From NCBI GenBank assembly GCA_018883185.1, contig VEQP01000010.1:29545-93544 (forward strand): a DNA stretch of 64,000 nt, written 5' to 3'. Under the pieces are notes generated by a model that made no database searches, was not told where the DNA came from, and was given only the letters and a program-made list of their open reading frames with translations. The position numbers were made by a program, and so were the translations under genes. Below are positions 1-9,459 of the stretch, piece by piece. This DNA comes from Nevskiaceae bacterium (GTDB taxonomy: Bacteria; Pseudomonadota; Gammaproteobacteria; Steroidobacterales; Steroidobacteraceae). Within the stretch, counting starts at the first letter, position 1. Each line of letters opens with the position of its first letter.

Positions 1-392
1 ATGCAATCGACGGGACAGGGAGCGATGCACAACTCACATCCCGTACATCGATCCTCAAGCACAATGTGCAACTGACGTTGCGCACCGACGATGGCATCCA
101 CCGGACAGGGAGGCAGGCAGCGTGCACAGCCGATGCAGCGCTCTGGATCGATCCACACGACCTGCTGCGCCGACTCGACGCCGCAACTTGTATCCAAGGG
201 CAGTGCGGGGGTATCGAGCAGTGCGGCGAGACGCTGAATGGTGGCACTGCCACCCGGTGGGCAGCGGTTGAGGGCAGCTTCGCCGCGCGACAGCGCTTCG
301 GCATACGGCAGACAGCCGTTGTACCCGCAGCGCGTGCACTGCGTTTGCGGCAGCAGCGCGTCAATGGCTTCGACGCTGGCTGTGTGCCTCAT
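1..392 (-). CDS. rnfB: RnfB-like 4Fe-4S ferredoxin (3' end cut by window)
   Basis: Electron-transfer protein related to subunit B of the Rnf complex, which passes electrons between ferredoxin-type carriers and NAD at the membrane. Reading on the minus strand from the ATG at 392, I see an N-terminal cluster motif (TQCTRCGYNGC), then NRCPPGG, then two ferredoxin motifs, CIGCARCLPPCPVDAI and CTGCELCIAPCPVDCI, before the window ends. It lacks the N-terminal membrane helix and linker of canonical RnfB. A short soluble form is known next to metG in other gammaproteobacteria (family knowledge). It starts 10 bases after the metG stop, so it is probably the second gene of a metG operon. The C-terminus lies outside the window. 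Confidence 0.85.
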   Translation of the reverse strand, partial: MRHTASVEAIDALLPQTQCTRCGYNGCLPYAEALSRGEAALNRCPPGGSATIQRLAALLDTPALPLDTSCGVESAQQVVWIDPERCIGCARCLPPCPVDAIVGAQRQLHIVLEDRCTGCELCIAPCPVDC

Positions 393-402
393 GTCGCGAC
401 AC

Positions 403-2463
403 TCAACTGATGGGCATGCCGCCGGCCGCGCCATCGTCTGCCGTCAGCAGATAGACGCGGTCGTTCTCGTCCGTCGCACACAGCACCATGCCTTCGGAGA
501 CGCCGAAGCGCATCTTGCGCGGTGCAAGGTTGGCGACGAGCACGACCCGCTTGCCAACCAGCGACTCCGGGGAGTACGACTTGCGGATGCCTGAAAAGAC
601 CGTGCGTTGGGTGTCGCCGAGTCCGAGCGTCAGCTTCAGCAATTTGTCCGAACCCTCAACCGTGCTGGCGGCTAAAACTTCGGCGATGCGCAGCTGCACT
701 TTCGTGAAGTCGTCTATGCCGATGACATCCGGCTCGCTGGTTATCTTTGGAGCCGCCGCTTTAGACGACGCTGTCGCTGGTGTCGTGGACGGCGCTGTCG
801 GGGGCGCTACGCCGGCTGCGGCCGCTGCGGGTGTTGCCGGTTGTGCAACAAGTGCCGCAACCGACTTCAACTCGAGTCGCGTGGCCAGCGGCTCGTAACT
901 CGCGAGCACCGTGCCGAGCAGCGGCGCATCGACTTCGTTCCAGCGCGCCAGCGGTGTCCCGAGGAATGCAGCGGCCTTGCAGGCCATCTGCGGCAAAACG
1001 GGCGCGAGGTACAACATCAACACCCGGAACAGGTTGATGCCTTGTGTGGCCACCGCCAGCGCGGCCTCGGCCTGCGCGGGGTCGCGTGCCAGCGCCCACG
1101 GCTTGCGGGCATCGACGTACTGGTTCGCACGGTCGGCCAGTTGCATGATTTCGCGGATCGCCTGCGAGTAATCGCGCCCCTCGTAAAGGGCGGCGATGCG
1201 CGGCGCCGCCGATGCGAACTCGGTGTGTAGCTCAGGTTCGGGCAGGCTCGTGGCCAAGCGGCCACCGGCACGCGCGACGAACCCTGCACAACGACTGGCA
1301 ATGTTGACGAGCTTGCCGACGAGATCGGAGTTGACCCGAGCGGTGAAGTCCTCGAGCGACAGATCGATGTCGTCGACGCCCGGGCCGAGCTTGGCGGCAA
1401 AGTAATAGCGCAGGGGCTCGGGCGGCAAATGTTCGAGGTAGCGACGTGCAGTAATAAACGTGCCGCGCGACTTGGACATCTTCTGGCCGTTGATGGTCAG
1501 AAAACCATGCACGTGCACGGCGGTCGGGCGACGGAAGCCTGAGCCGTGCAGCACGGCGGGCCAAAACAGAGTGTGGAAGTAACTGATGTCCTTGCCGATG
1601 AAGTGGTGCAACTCGGTGGGAGAGTCCGCCTTGAGGTAGTGGGACATGTCGAGGCCGACGCGTGCACACAGCGCCTTGAAGCTGCCGAGGTAACCGATCG
1701 GTGCGTCGAACCAAACGTAAAAATATTTGCCCGGATGGCCGGGGATCCCGAAGCCGAAATACGGCGCATCGCGCGAGATGTCCCAATCCTGCAGTCCGGC
1801 GGCGAACCACTCCTCGAGCTTGGCACGCACGGCTGGTTGCAGGGAGCCGCTGGCCACCCACTCGCGCAGCATGGCGTCGAAATGCCCCAGGGCAAAGAAA
1901 AGATGCTCGGATTCACGCCAAACGGGGGGCGTGCCCGAAATCGTCGACTTGGGCTCCAGCAAATCGGCGGGGGTGTAGGTCGCGCCACAGGCTTCGCAAC
2001 TGTCGCCGTATTGATCCGGCGTCTTGCAGGTTGGGCAGGTACCGCGGACGTAACGGTCGGGCAGGAACATACCGGCCGTCTCGTCATAGGCTTGGCGAAC
2101 ACTGCGCCGCGTGATGTGCCCGGCGGCATTCAGCCGCTCGAACATGAGGTCGGTGAAGTAGCGATTCTCGTCGCTGTGGGTGGAGTGGAAGTGGTCGTGA
2201 CCGATCAGGAAGTCGCGGTAATCGGCGCGGTGCTCCTCGGCAACGCGCGCAATCAGGGCCTCCGGGGTCACGCCTTCCGTCTGCGCCTTGATCATGATCG
2301 GTGTGCCATGAGTATCTTCAGCACACACGTAGAGGCAGTCGTTGCCTTGCATCTTCTGGAAGCGAACCCAGACGTCGGTCTGCACGGCCTCGATGATGTG
2401 TCCGAGGTGCAGGGGGCCGTTGGCGTAGGGCAGGGCGCTGGTAACGAGGATCTGGCGTGGCAT
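403..2463 (-). CDS. metG: Methionyl-tRNA synthetase
   Basis: Charges tRNA(Met) with methionine in the cytoplasm. With the ATG at 2463 as residue 1 the protein is 686 aa. It has the class I HLGH signature at 19-22, a zinc knuckle with Cys143, 146, 156 and 159, and KMSKS at 328-332. A C-terminal tRNA-binding OB-fold domain (from about residue 585) follows an Ala/Pro/Thr-rich linker. This is the long, dimeric bacterial form. I prefer 2463 to the in-frame ATG at 2481 because family proteins begin with the [21 protein letters not shown] sequence, and because a -10-like GATAAT lies six bases before 2463. The promoter region is shared with divergent apbC. rnfB follows immediately downstream. Confidence 0.98.
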   Translation of the reverse strand: MPRQILVTSALPYANGPLHLGHIIEAVQTDVWVRFQKMQGNDCLYVCAEDTHGTPIMIKAQTEGVTPEALIARVAEEHRADYRDFLIGHDHFHSTHSDENRYFTDLMFERLNAAGHITRRSVRQAYDETAGMFLPDRYVRGTCPTCKTPDQYGDSCEACGATYTPADLLEPKSTISGTPPVWRESEHLFFALGHFDAMLREWVASGSLQPAVRAKLEEWFAAGLQDWDISRDAPYFGFGIPGHPGKYFYVWFDAPIGYLGSFKALCARVGLDMSHYLKADSPTELHHFIGKDISYFHTLFWPAVLHGSGFRRPTAVHVHGFLTINGQKMSKSRGTFITARRYLEHLPPEPLRYYFAAKLGPGVDDIDLSLEDFTARVNSDLVGKLVNIASRCAGFVARAGGRLATSLPEPELHTEFASAAPRIAALYEGRDYSQAIREIMQLADRANQYVDARKPWALARDPAQAEAALAVATQGINLFRVLMLYLAPVLPQMACKAAAFLGTPLARWNEVDAPLLGTVLASYEPLATRLELKSVAALVAQPATPAAAAAGVAPPTAPSTTPATASSKAAAPKITSEPDVIGIDDFTKVQLRIAEVLAASTVEGSDKLLKLTLGLGDTQRTVFSGIRKSYSPESLVGKRVVLVANLAPRKMRFGVSEGMVLCATDENDRVYLLTADDGAAGGMPIS

Positions 2464-2522
2464 GCGGCAATTATCGCACAAGCGGTGCGCGATCCCGGCG
2501 CGTTACCGGCTAGAATTGCCGC
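2464..2522. promoter_or_regulatory. Divergent metG/apbC promoter, mirror-symmetric and apparently leaderless
   Basis: These 59 bases separate the metG and apbC start codons. A perfect 12-base inverted repeat (CATGCGGCAATT at 2461-2472, AATTGCCGCATG at 2514-2525) includes both start codons. On the plus strand TAGAAT (2511-2516) lies six bases before the apbC ATG. On the minus strand an extended -10, TGC-GATAAT (GATAAT at 2475-2470), lies six bases before the metG ATG. I find no convincing -35 for either gene and no Shine-Dalgarno. Transcription would start at or beside the A of each ATG. This is inferred from spacing alone. Confidence 0.5.
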
Positions 2523-3620
2523 ATGCCGGAGACACAAGACACGACTGCCCTGCAGGCCGCGATAGGCCAGTTCGTCGAGCCCAATCTTCGCCAGTCACTG
2601 GCGGAAGCCAAAGCGATCCGCGCTCTCGAGCGTCATGGCCCCGGCTGGCGCGTGACGCTCGCGCTCGGCTTCCCCGTCGAGGGCTATGCCGCCTCGCTGC
2701 AATTGGCGCTGCAGCAGCGTCTGATATCTCTCGGAATCACGGAGCCTGTGGTCGTCACGTTGCAGGCCAACATTGCCTCGCATGCGGTCCAGCGTGGTCT
2801 GGCGCCGCTGGCGGGTATCAAGAACATCGTCGCCGTGGCTTCGGGCAAAGGTGGCGTTGGCAAGTCCACTGTGGCGGCGAATCTCGCGCTGGCTTGGGCT
2901 GCACAGGGTGCGCGCGTCGGCTTGCTGGATGCCGACATCTACGGCCCGTCGCAACCCATTATGCTGGGCTTGCAGGGCCAGCGCCCGAGTTCGCGTGATG
3001 GCAAACGCATCCAGCCGTTGCGCGCGCATGGTGTCGTGGCCATGTCGATCGGCTTTCTCGTCGATGTCGAGCAGCCGATGGTGTGGCGCGGTCCCATGGT
3101 GACCTCGGCACTCAACCAATTGCTCGCCGACACCGAGTGGGGTGAGCTCGATTATTTGGTTGTCGACATGCCACCCGGTACCGGCGATATCCAGTTGACC
3201 CTGTCGCAGCGTGTGCCGGTTTCGGGCGCGGTGATTGTCACCACCCCGCAAGACATTTCCCTAGCCGATGCGCGCAAAGGGTTGCGCATGTTCGAGAAGG
3301 TGAACGTGCCCGTGCTCGGCATCATCGAAAACATGGCTGTCCACGTTTGCACGAACTGCGGTCACGCCGAACACGTGTTTGGCACAGGTGGTGGCGAGCG
3401 CATGGCGACTCAATACGACGTGCAGTTGCTGGGTTCATTACCGCTCGATGCTCGCGTGCGCGAAGAGGCGGATGGGGGTCGGCCGAGCGTGGTTGCCGCG
3501 CCCTCCAGCGCTCGCGCCGAGGCTTTTTTGACTTTGGCGCGTCGCACGGCCGGCGAGTTGGCGCGCCGCTCGCGTGATCGCAGCGGCGCCTTTCCGAAAA
3601 TCATCGTCGAGGACACATGA
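2523..3620 (+). CDS. apbC: Iron-sulfur cluster carrier protein ApbC/Mrp
   Basis: P-loop NTPase of the Mrp/NBP35 family that binds and delivers 4Fe-4S clusters to apoproteins in the cytoplasm. It is 365 aa. An N-terminal MIP18/DUF59-like region covers about residues 8-80. The deviant Walker [10 protein letters not shown] is at 108-116, followed by the DADIYGPS motif. A CTNCG motif late in the protein provides the CxxC that bridges a cluster in the dimer. The ATG at 2523 lies six bases behind a -10-like TAGAAT. The stop overlaps the dcd start by four bases (ATGA), so the two genes are probably translationally coupled. Confidence 0.95.
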   Translation: MPETQDTTALQAAIGQFVEPNLRQSLAEAKAIRALERHGPGWRVTLALGFPVEGYAASLQLALQQRLISLGITEPVVVTLQANIASHAVQRGLAPLAGIKNIVAVASGKGGVGKSTVAANLALAWAAQGARVGLLDADIYGPSQPIMLGLQGQRPSSRDGKRIQPLRAHGVVAMSIGFLVDVEQPMVWRGPMVTSALNQLLADTEWGELDYLVVDMPPGTGDIQLTLSQRVPVSGAVIVTTPQDISLADARKGLRMFEKVNVPVLGIIENMAVHVCTNCGHAEHVFGTGGGERMATQYDVQLLGSLPLDARVREEADGGRPSVVAAPSSARAEAFLTLARRTAGELARRSRDRSGAFPKIIVEDT

Positions 3621-4183
3621 GCATCAAGTCCGATCACTGGATCCGCCGTATGGCCGCCTCGCACGGCATGATCGAGCCCTTTGAGCCGGGGCAGGTTCGC
3701 ACTGCACTGGGGGAACGGATTATTTCCTACGGCACCTCGAGTTACGGCTACGACGTGCGCTGTGCGCGTGAGTTCAAGATCTTCACGAACATCAACTCGA
3801 CGATCGTTGACCCCAAGGCCTTCGACGAGAAAAGCTTTGTCGATGTCGACTCGGACGTCTGCATCATTCCGCCCAATTCGTTCGCACTCGCACGGACCGT
3901 CGAGTACTTCCGCATCCCGCGCAGCGTGCTCACGGTATGTCTCGGCAAGTCGACCTACGCGCGCTGCGGCATAATCGTCAACGTGACGCCGCTTGAGCCC
4001 GAATGGGAAGGCCACGTGACCCTCGAGTTCTCCAACACCACGCCGCTGCCCGCCAAGATCTACGCCAACGAGGGCGTGGCACAGATGCTGTTTTTCGAGA
4101 GCGACGAGGTCTGCTCAACGTCCTACCGCGATCGGGGCGGCAAGTACCAGGGGCAGCAGGGCGTGACGCTGCCGCGCACTTAG
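3617..4183 (+). CDS. dcd: dCTP deaminase
   Basis: Deaminates dCTP to dUTP, feeding dTTP synthesis. The length (188 aa) is typical of the monofunctional proteobacterial trimeric enzyme. Family signatures are visible: the SYGYDVR region near residue 42, [11 protein letters not shown], and [12 protein letters not shown], which carries the catalytic glutamate. The start overlaps the apbC stop by four bases, and apbC-dcd is a common gammaproteobacterial pair. The 3' end overlaps that of the convergent DUF3108 gene by four bases, with no room for a terminator between them. Confidence 0.97.
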   Translation: MSIKSDHWIRRMAASHGMIEPFEPGQVRTALGERIISYGTSSYGYDVRCAREFKIFTNINSTIVDPKAFDEKSFVDVDSDVCIIPPNSFALARTVEYFRIPRSVLTVCLGKSTYARCGIIVNVTPLEPEWEGHVTLEFSNTTPLPAKIYANEGVAQMLFFESDEVCSTSYRDRGGKYQGQQGVTLPRT

Positions 4184-4917
4184 CGGCGGTAGCTCTTCAG
4201 GCGCATCGACCATTCGAGGCGATCGCCGCGCTTGCGCTCCGCTTGCACGGGCAGAAAGCCGAGCGAGGGTGCGTACCAGACGCGGGTCACCCGGTCGGAG
4301 TTCGGCCGATGACTGGACCACACCACCGTTTCCAGTTCTCCAGCCACGGTGCGCAGTGTCGCTCGACCCTCGTCAACGTAGACGTATTCCTTGATTTCGT
4401 CCTTGTCTATCAGCCGAAAGCCGCTCGGGCGCTCGCCGGCGGCGAGCGCGCGCAGCAGGGCGATCTGCACCGACATCCCGTCCTGTAGACCGGCTTGCAG
4501 CGGCAGGTCCACTGCTTTGAGCTCGGCCGTGCCGCGCACCCGGCCGGTTGGCCAGTCAAACTCAAGGGAGATATCTTTGTCGGTGGATTTGGTGCCATCG
4601 TCCGCGACATAGCGCAGCGGTCGGGGCCGATCGTCCTCGAGCACAAACAGGCTGGTCTGACGGATCTCACCCGGCAAGGCGAGCTTGAACAGACCACGAG
4701 CCTCATTGCGTGACACGTAGCGCCAGCGATTGCCGTTGTCGCGGGTTAACTCAAGGCTACTGGTGCCCGCATTCATGCCCCGAAAAACCACCTCGAAACT
4801 CGCCTGAAAAGGCTCTAGCGAGGGCGCTGCAGCGCCGACGCGCGCCGCGCCGAGACAGAGCGATGCAACGAGCAGCAGACGGCCGAGTGGGCGTAGCGAT
4901 ATCTGACTAGCGGTCAT
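4180..4917 (-). CDS. DUF3108 family exported protein
   Basis: 245-aa protein of unknown function from the DUF3108 family, predicted to be periplasmic or outer-membrane associated. The N-terminus is a signal peptide ([19 protein letters not shown] core, probable cleavage around residues 30-32). The mature part begins with the family feature [16 protein letters not shown] and continues as beta-rich sequence with a basic C-terminus. The start overlaps the purN stop by four bases, making it the last gene of a purM-purN-DUF3108 operon. This linkage recurs in gammaproteobacteria but gives no clear functional clue. It is not a purine enzyme. Confidence 0.85.
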   Translation of the reverse strand: MTASQISLRPLGRLLLVASLCLGAARVGAAAPSLEPFQASFEVVFRGMNAGTSSLELTRDNGNRWRYVSRNEARGLFKLALPGEIRQTSLFVLEDDRPRPLRYVADDGTKSTDKDISLEFDWPTGRVRGTAELKAVDLPLQAGLQDGMSVQIALLRALAAGERPSGFRLIDKDEIKEYVYVDEGRATLRTVAGELETVVWSSHRPNSDRVTRVWYAPSLGFLPVQAERKRGDRLEWSMRLKSYRR

Positions 4918-5579
4918 GAGCGCGCAAACTCCTCTCTGATCGGTTGTTGCAGCGGGACTCCATCGAGTGTCGGCACCCCGTCAACGAACTTCATCCGACC
5001 GGACGTCACCCAGCCAACGGCTCTAGGGTAAATCACGTGCTCGATACGATGCACGGCGAGCCGCAGCGATTCAGCATCGTCGCCATCGCGCACAGCGAGC
5101 GACCCTTGCAGTACGCAGGGTCCGCCGTCGAGCTCAGGGGTGACGTAGTGCACGCTGGCGCCGTGCTCGGCCTCACCGGCCTCCAGCACTCTGCGGTGCG
5201 TATGCAGGCCCTTGTGCCGCGGTAGCAGTGAGGGGTGGATATTGAGCATTCGGGTGGCGAAGTGCTGTACGAACTCGGTATCAAGGATGCGCATGTAGCC
5301 CGCGAGTACGACGAGTTCGGCACCACACTCTTCGATGGCATGTTTTAGCCGAAGGTCGTGCGCGTGCCGCGATTCACCCGCTGCGTAGGGCAGTGCCTGA
5401 ACCGGTACGCCGCGTGCGGCCGCCTTGGCCAGGCCAGCCGCCAGTGGCTGGTCGGACAGTACGGTGACCACCTCGCCCTCGATGTCGCCCTGCGCGCAGG
5501 CATCGAGAATCGCCAGCATGTTGCTGCCGGTGCCGGAGATCAGCACGGCGATGCGGCGAGGTGCTCGGGCGGTGCTCAC
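4914..5579 (-). CDS. purN: Phosphoribosylglycinamide formyltransferase
   Basis: GAR transformylase, which transfers a formyl group from 10-formyl-THF to glycinamide ribonucleotide in step 3 of purine synthesis. It is 221 aa. The N-terminal [10 protein letters not shown] loop binds the phosphate of [11 protein letters not shown] contains the catalytic Asn and His, and ELDGGP carries the catalytic Asp. The C-terminal tail is slightly longer than in E. coli PurN. The gene overlaps upstream purM and downstream DUF3108 by four bases each (ATGA), so the three are translationally coupled. Confidence 0.97.
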   Translation of the reverse strand: MSTARAPRRIAVLISGTGSNMLAILDACAQGDIEGEVVTVLSDQPLAAGLAKAAARGVPVQALPYAAGESRHAHDLRLKHAIEECGAELVVLAGYMRILDTEFVQHFATRMLNIHPSLLPRHKGLHTHRRVLEAGEAEHGASVHYVTPELDGGPCVLQGSLAVRDGDDAESLRLAVHRIEHVIYPRAVGWVTSGRMKFVDGVPTLDGVPLQQPIREEFARS

Positions 5580-6619
5580 TCGATGACAACGTCGCCGTGG
5601 CCTGCGCAGACTTCGCCGATGACTGACGCCGTTTCGCCTTGGGCGCGCAGCACGGCGAGCGCCGCGTCAGCCGCATGAGCCGGTACGATGACAACCATGC
5701 CGATACCGCAGTTGAAGGTGCGGTGCATCTCGGCATCGGCGATGCCGCCGGTGCGCTGCAACCAGTCGAAGACCGGGTCGTGGGCCCACTGCGAACGTTG
5801 CAGGCGGACGCCGCAGTTCGACGGCAGTACCCGAGGGATGTTGTCCGTGAGGCCGCCACCGGTAATGTGTGCAAAACCGTGTACTGGCATGGCTTTGGTC
5901 AGCGCCAGCATCGCTGGAACATAAATCCGCGTGGGCGCGAGCAGCCGATCGAACAGCGATTTACCGTCGAGCTGGGTGTCCGCAGTAGCTTCACCGAGGG
6001 CCAGTAGGCGACGGATCAGCGAGTAGCCATTCGAGTGCGGACCCGAGGAGGCGAGGCCGATGACGGCATCGCCGACGCCGACGCGACTGCCGTCGATGAT
6101 GGCCTCTTTCTCCACCACACCGACGCAGAAACCTGCCAGATCGTAATCGCCGCCGTGATACATGCCGGGCATCTCGGCCGTTTCGCCACCCACCAGCGCG
6201 CAGCCGGCGAGCCGACAGCCTTCGACGATGCCGGCGATCACGCTTTCGGCGACATCGACGTCGAGCTTGCCCGTGGCGTAGTAGTCGAGGAAAAACAGCG
6301 GTTCAGCGCCCTGCACGGCGACGTCGTTGACGCACATACCGACGAGGTCAATGCCGATCGTGTCATGACGCCCAGTGTCGATCGCCAGGCGCAACTTGGT
6401 GCCAACGCCATCGGTGCCAGAGACCAGCACCGGTCGCTTCCAGCGCCCTTCGGGCAGCTCGACGAGGGCGCCGAACCCTCCGATACCCGCCAGAACCTCG
6501 GGGCGCCGAGCGCGTCTGACGAGCGGCTTGATGCGTTCGACCAGTTCGTCGCCGGCATCGATGTCCACACCGGCGTCGCGATAGGTCAGCCCTTGGGTTT
6601 TCGATGGTTTGTCGGTCAT
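5576..6619 (-). CDS. purM: Phosphoribosylformylglycinamidine cyclo-ligase
   Basis: AIR synthetase, which closes the imidazole ring at step 5 of purine synthesis using ATP. It is 347 aa, a normal length. Signatures include [13 protein letters not shown] at the N-terminus, GTDGVGTKL in the ATP-binding region, [11 protein letters not shown], and [14 protein letters not shown]. It is the first gene of the purM-purN-DUF3108 operon and is divergent from the DUF2066-pgsA-hda operon across about 50 bases. An AT-rich CATAAT on the minus strand in that gap could serve as a -10, but I do not see a good -35. Confidence 0.98.
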   Translation of the reverse strand: MTDKPSKTQGLTYRDAGVDIDAGDELVERIKPLVRRARRPEVLAGIGGFGALVELPEGRWKRPVLVSGTDGVGTKLRLAIDTGRHDTIGIDLVGMCVNDVAVQGAEPLFFLDYYATGKLDVDVAESVIAGIVEGCRLAGCALVGGETAEMPGMYHGGDYDLAGFCVGVVEKEAIIDGSRVGVGDAVIGLASSGPHSNGYSLIRRLLALGEATADTQLDGKSLFDRLLAPTRIYVPAMLALTKAMPVHGFAHITGGGLTDNIPRVLPSNCGVRLQRSQWAHDPVFDWLQRTGGIADAEMHRTFNCGIGMVVIVPAHAADAALAVLRAQGETASVIGEVCAGHGDVVIE

Positions 6620-6669
6620 GGTCGCGAGGGGTGGGGAAATTATGGTTCGGTATTGTAGGCTATTCGCCC

Positions 6670-7617
6670 ATGAGCATCCTGTTTAGGCGTCGCCCCCGCG
6701 CCGGGTTGGTGGGCGTGGCGCTGCTGTTGTGCGCGTTGCCGGTGTCGGCGGCGCAGCCCCAGGCCCTCGGCGAGGTGACCGTTCAATCGACCGGCGAGGC
6801 GGGTTTCACTGAGGCCATGAGGGCGGTACTCGTGCGCCTGACCGGGCGCCGTGCCTCGGCCAACGACCCCGCGCTCGCATCGCTGGTTCGCGACGCACGT
6901 CGCTACGTCCAGATCGTGCGTCCCGCGACGGCCAGCAGCCCGCCGCGAATCACGCTGGATGCGGCGGCTATCGAACGCAGTTTGGTGGCGCTCGAGCAGC
7001 CCGTGTGGGCGCGCGAGCGGCCGCTGGTGCTCGGGGTCATCGCCACGGCACCCGCAGGTGCGGATGCCGCTGCGACCCGTGCGGCGCTCGAGAGTGCGGC
7101 TCTCGAGCGTGGTTTGCCCTTGCGGTTGATGTCAGCGAGCAGTGCGGGCTTGACCGCCGGCAGCAGCGTCGATGCTAACGCGGCCTTGGCGGCAGCACGT
7201 CGCGCGGGCGCCGACGTGGCCTTGCTCGGTGAGGCGGACGGCGCCGAGTGGCAGTGGACCTTGTTCGATGGTGTCGCGCCTGCCGTGTTTACGGGCGGCG
7301 TAACGGCGGGCATCGACGGTGCGGCAGACACCTTGGCGATTGGTGCCCAGGCCGCGATCGCGCAGGCGCTTGAGAGCACCTCTGTGCGTGTGCTGGGCAT
7401 TGCGTCTCTACAAGACTACGCTGAGGTGCAGCGGGTGCTGGCCGGTTTGCTAGGAGTTCGTGCCGTCGGTGTGAGAGCCGTCGAGTCCGACTCGGCGTTG
7501 TTCGAGGTGCAATTGCCAGGCGGAGCGCAGGGTTTGCAGTCGGCGCTTGCAGGCAGCGTGCGGCTGCGGCGTGATTCCGGTAGCGCCGCCACGCCAACCT
7601 ATCGGCTGCAACGGTGA
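6670..7617 (+). CDS. DUF2066 domain-containing exported protein
   Basis: 315-aa protein of the DUF2066 family, function unknown. The N-terminus is a signal peptide (basic RRRPRAG, then a hydrophobic stretch ending in PVSAAQP, cleavage probably around residue 27). It is followed by a conserved [11 protein letters not shown] segment and a mixed alpha/beta, alanine-rich body. I chose the ATG at 6670 because it directly precedes the signal peptide; the upstream in-frame ATG at 6604 lies inside purM. Next to purM and upstream of pgsA and hda is its usual neighbourhood in gammaproteobacteria. No catalytic motif is visible. Confidence 0.85.
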   Translation: MSILFRRRPRAGLVGVALLLCALPVSAAQPQALGEVTVQSTGEAGFTEAMRAVLVRLTGRRASANDPALASLVRDARRYVQIVRPATASSPPRITLDAAAIERSLVALEQPVWARERPLVLGVIATAPAGADAAATRAALESAALERGLPLRLMSASSAGLTAGSSVDANAALAAARRAGADVALLGEADGAEWQWTLFDGVAPAVFTGGVTAGIDGAADTLAIGAQAAIAQALESTSVRVLGIASLQDYAEVQRVLAGLLGVRAVGVRAVESDSALFEVQLPGGAQGLQSALAGSVRLRRDSGSAATPTYRLQR

Positions 7618-7623
7618 GCTGAC

Positions 7624-8172
7624 GTGCTGCGCCACCTGCCCAATGCGATCTGCGTGCTGCGCATCGCGCTGACGTGGCCGACGGTCGTGGCCATCGATCG
7701 CGGTGACCACGGCCTTGCTTTGCTGCTTTTCGCCATCGCTGCGGTGTCTGACGGCATCGACGGTTACCTCGCCAAGCGGTTCAACTGGGTCTCCGAACTC
7801 GGGCGCGTGCTCGACCCGCTGGCCGACAAGATCCTCTTGGTCGCCGTGTTTCTCACGCTGACCTGGCAGGGACTCGTGCCCGTGTGGCTGGCGACAGCGG
7901 CGATCGCCCGCGACGTACTGATCTCTGCCGGAGCAATCATCTACCGATTGTGGTTCGGCGACATCAACGGCCGGCCGACGGTGATCTCCAAGATCAACAC
8001 GGCGTTGCAGATCGCGGTACTCGTGTTGGTGTTGCTGGTGGCGGCGGGGGTGCCCGCCGGTAGTGCAACGGTGCTGATCCTGTCCATCATCACGTTCGTG
8101 ACGACCGTGGCCTCGGGCGCCGACTATCTCGCGCGCTTCGCACGGCGGGCGTGGCACTTGCCGGCTCGATGA
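7624..8172 (+). CDS. pgsA: CDP-alcohol phosphatidyltransferase (PgsA-type)
   Basis: Integral membrane enzyme that probably makes phosphatidylglycerophosphate from CDP-diacylglycerol and glycerol-3-phosphate. It is 182 aa, the same length as E. coli PgsA, with several hydrophobic helices. The CDP-alcohol signature DG-x2-A-x9-G-x3-D-x3-D is present near residues 43-65, with Lys in place of the usual Arg after the Ala (YLAKR). It starts at GTG 7624, six bases after the DUF2066 stop. The stop overlaps the hda ATG by four bases. Family membership is clear. The exact alcohol acceptor rests on length and resemblance to PgsA, so pgsA is probable but not certain. Confidence 0.85.
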   Translation: MLRHLPNAICVLRIALTWPTVVAIDRGDHGLALLLFAIAAVSDGIDGYLAKRFNWVSELGRVLDPLADKILLVAVFLTLTWQGLVPVWLATAAIARDVLISAGAIIYRLWFGDINGRPTVISKINTALQIAVLVLVLLVAAGVPAGSATVLILSIITFVTTVASGADYLARFARRAWHLPAR

Positions 8173-8867
8173 CCATGCAGCAATTGCCTCTCGGTGTGCG
8201 CTTGCAGGATCGAGCGACCTTCGACTCATTTGTCGCGGGTCCGAATACCCAGACCGTGGCGCGCTTACAAGCCATGGCGAGAGGCGAGCGGGCGGTGCTG
8301 TGGGTGTGCGGGCCGAGCGGCTCGGGACGCACGCATCTGCTACACGCGCTCTGTGCCGCCGCACCCTTGCACTTGCGAGTGGCCTATCTACCGCTCGCGA
8401 AATTACCGCAAGGAGAAGGCGTTGCTGCGGCGCTCGAGAGCGCGGCCGAAGTCGACCTGCTGTGTCTCGATGATCTCGACAGCGTCATCGGGCAGCCTGC
8501 TGCCGAGCGCGCGCTGTTTTCCGTGTATCGCAAGCTCGAGGAGCGGCAGCGCAGCCTGCTCGTCTCGGCGAGTCAAACGCCCGCTGCCCTGTCATGGACG
8601 CTGGCCGATATTGGCTCGCGTTTCGCGGCAAGCGAAGTGTTCGTACTGCATCCGCTCGATGAGGCGGAGCAGCACGAGGCCTTAACGCGCCGCGCGGCAG
8701 GTCGCGGGCTGGACCTGCCCGAAGACACGGCGCGTTACCTGCTTCGTCGTTCGCCCCGTGACATGGCCAGTCTGTGTCGCTTACTCGATGACATCGACCT
8801 TGCGTCGCTGTCTGCGCAGCGCCGGCTTACGGTGCCTTTCGTGCGTGCACTGCTCGATGCGACTTGA
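8169..8867 (+). CDS. hda: DnaA regulatory inactivator Hda
   Basis: DnaA-related AAA+ protein that, with the DNA-loaded sliding clamp, stimulates ATP hydrolysis by DnaA and so limits initiation. From the ATG at 8169 it is 232 aa. The N-terminus MTMQQLPLGVRL fits the clamp-binding QLPLGV-type motif known in Hda. A Walker A-like GPSGSGRTHLLHAL, LLCLDDLDSV (Walker B), and a lid with arginines follow. It overlaps pgsA by four bases. Its last 41 bases overlap the 3' end of convergent wrbA, with no terminator between them. Confidence 0.95.
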   Translation: MTMQQLPLGVRLQDRATFDSFVAGPNTQTVARLQAMARGERAVLWVCGPSGSGRTHLLHALCAAAPLHLRVAYLPLAKLPQGEGVAAALESAAEVDLLCLDDLDSVIGQPAAERALFSVYRKLEERQRSLLVSASQTPAALSWTLADIGSRFAASEVFVLHPLDEAEQHEALTRRAAGRGLDLPEDTARYLLRRSPRDMASLCRLLDDIDLASLSAQRRLTVPFVRALLDAT

Positions 8868-9459
8868 TCGCCAGAGCGACCTCAGCGACCCGCGCGCCGT
8901 GCGCTTGAGCGATTTGTTTTTCCTCGTCGCGCAGCTGCACGGCCGTACCATGCGGTGTGAAGTGTGAGGCACCGTAGGGCGTGCCTCCGGCGCGGGTATT
9001 CGACAACGCGGCCAGCGCGAACGGCACACCGACAATCAACATGCCGTGGTGAAGCAGCGGAATCATCATCGACAGCAATGTGCTTTCCTGACCGCCGTGC
9101 AGGCTGCTGCTGCCGGTGAAGGCGCCTGCCGGCTTGCCGGCCAGCGCGCCGGCGGCCCACAGCGCGCTGGTGCCATCGAGGAAATATTTGAGCGGCGCTG
9201 CCATGTTGCCAAAGCGGGTGGGGCTGCCAATCAGCAGGCCATCGCAGCGACGCAGATCCTCGGCTGTTGCCCACGGCGCGCCTGTTTCCGGCACCGATGT
9301 CACCGGTCGTTCATTGTCTGCCGATACCGGTGGCACGCTGCGTAGGCAGGCGCTTGCTCCGGCTACCGATTCGATACCGCGGCATATGTGGCGGGCGAGC
9401 TCCGCCGTCGCGCCATGCCGTGAGTAGTAGACGACGAGGATCTCAACCGAGGACGTCAT
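8827..9459 (-). CDS. wrbA: NAD(P)H:quinone oxidoreductase, WrbA-type flavodoxin
   Basis: Flavodoxin-fold FMN protein that reduces quinones by two electrons, protecting against redox stress. It is 210 aa. The N-terminal [14 protein letters not shown] is the FMN phosphate loop, [20 protein letters not shown] is the WrbA isoalloxazine region, and [17 protein letters not shown] is the downstream WrbA signature. The start overlaps the proS stop by four bases, so it is the second gene of a proS-wrbA unit. The 3' end overlaps hda by 41 bases in antisense. Confidence 0.93.
   Translation of the reverse strand: MTSSVEILVVYYSRHGATAELARHICRGIESVAGASACLRSVPPVSADNERPVTSVPETGAPWATAEDLRRCDGLLIGSPTRFGNMAAPLKYFLDGTSALWAAGALAGKPAGAFTGSSSLHGGQESTLLSMMIPLLHHGMLIVGVPFALAALSNTRAGGTPYGASHFTPHGTAVQLRDEEKQIAQAHGARVAEVALAIKSHRAVHARKAP

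Noticed and set aside
1546..2565. 339-aa open frame antisense to metG
   Set aside because: It mirrors the codon structure of metG on the other strand, has no recognisable motif, and metG is complete and convincing there. Similar long shadows occur in GC-rich DNA.
7450..8364. 304-aa minus-strand open frame across DUF2066, pgsA and hda
   Set aside because: Low-complexity Arg/His/Gln composition and antisense to three coupled genes; no supporting signal.
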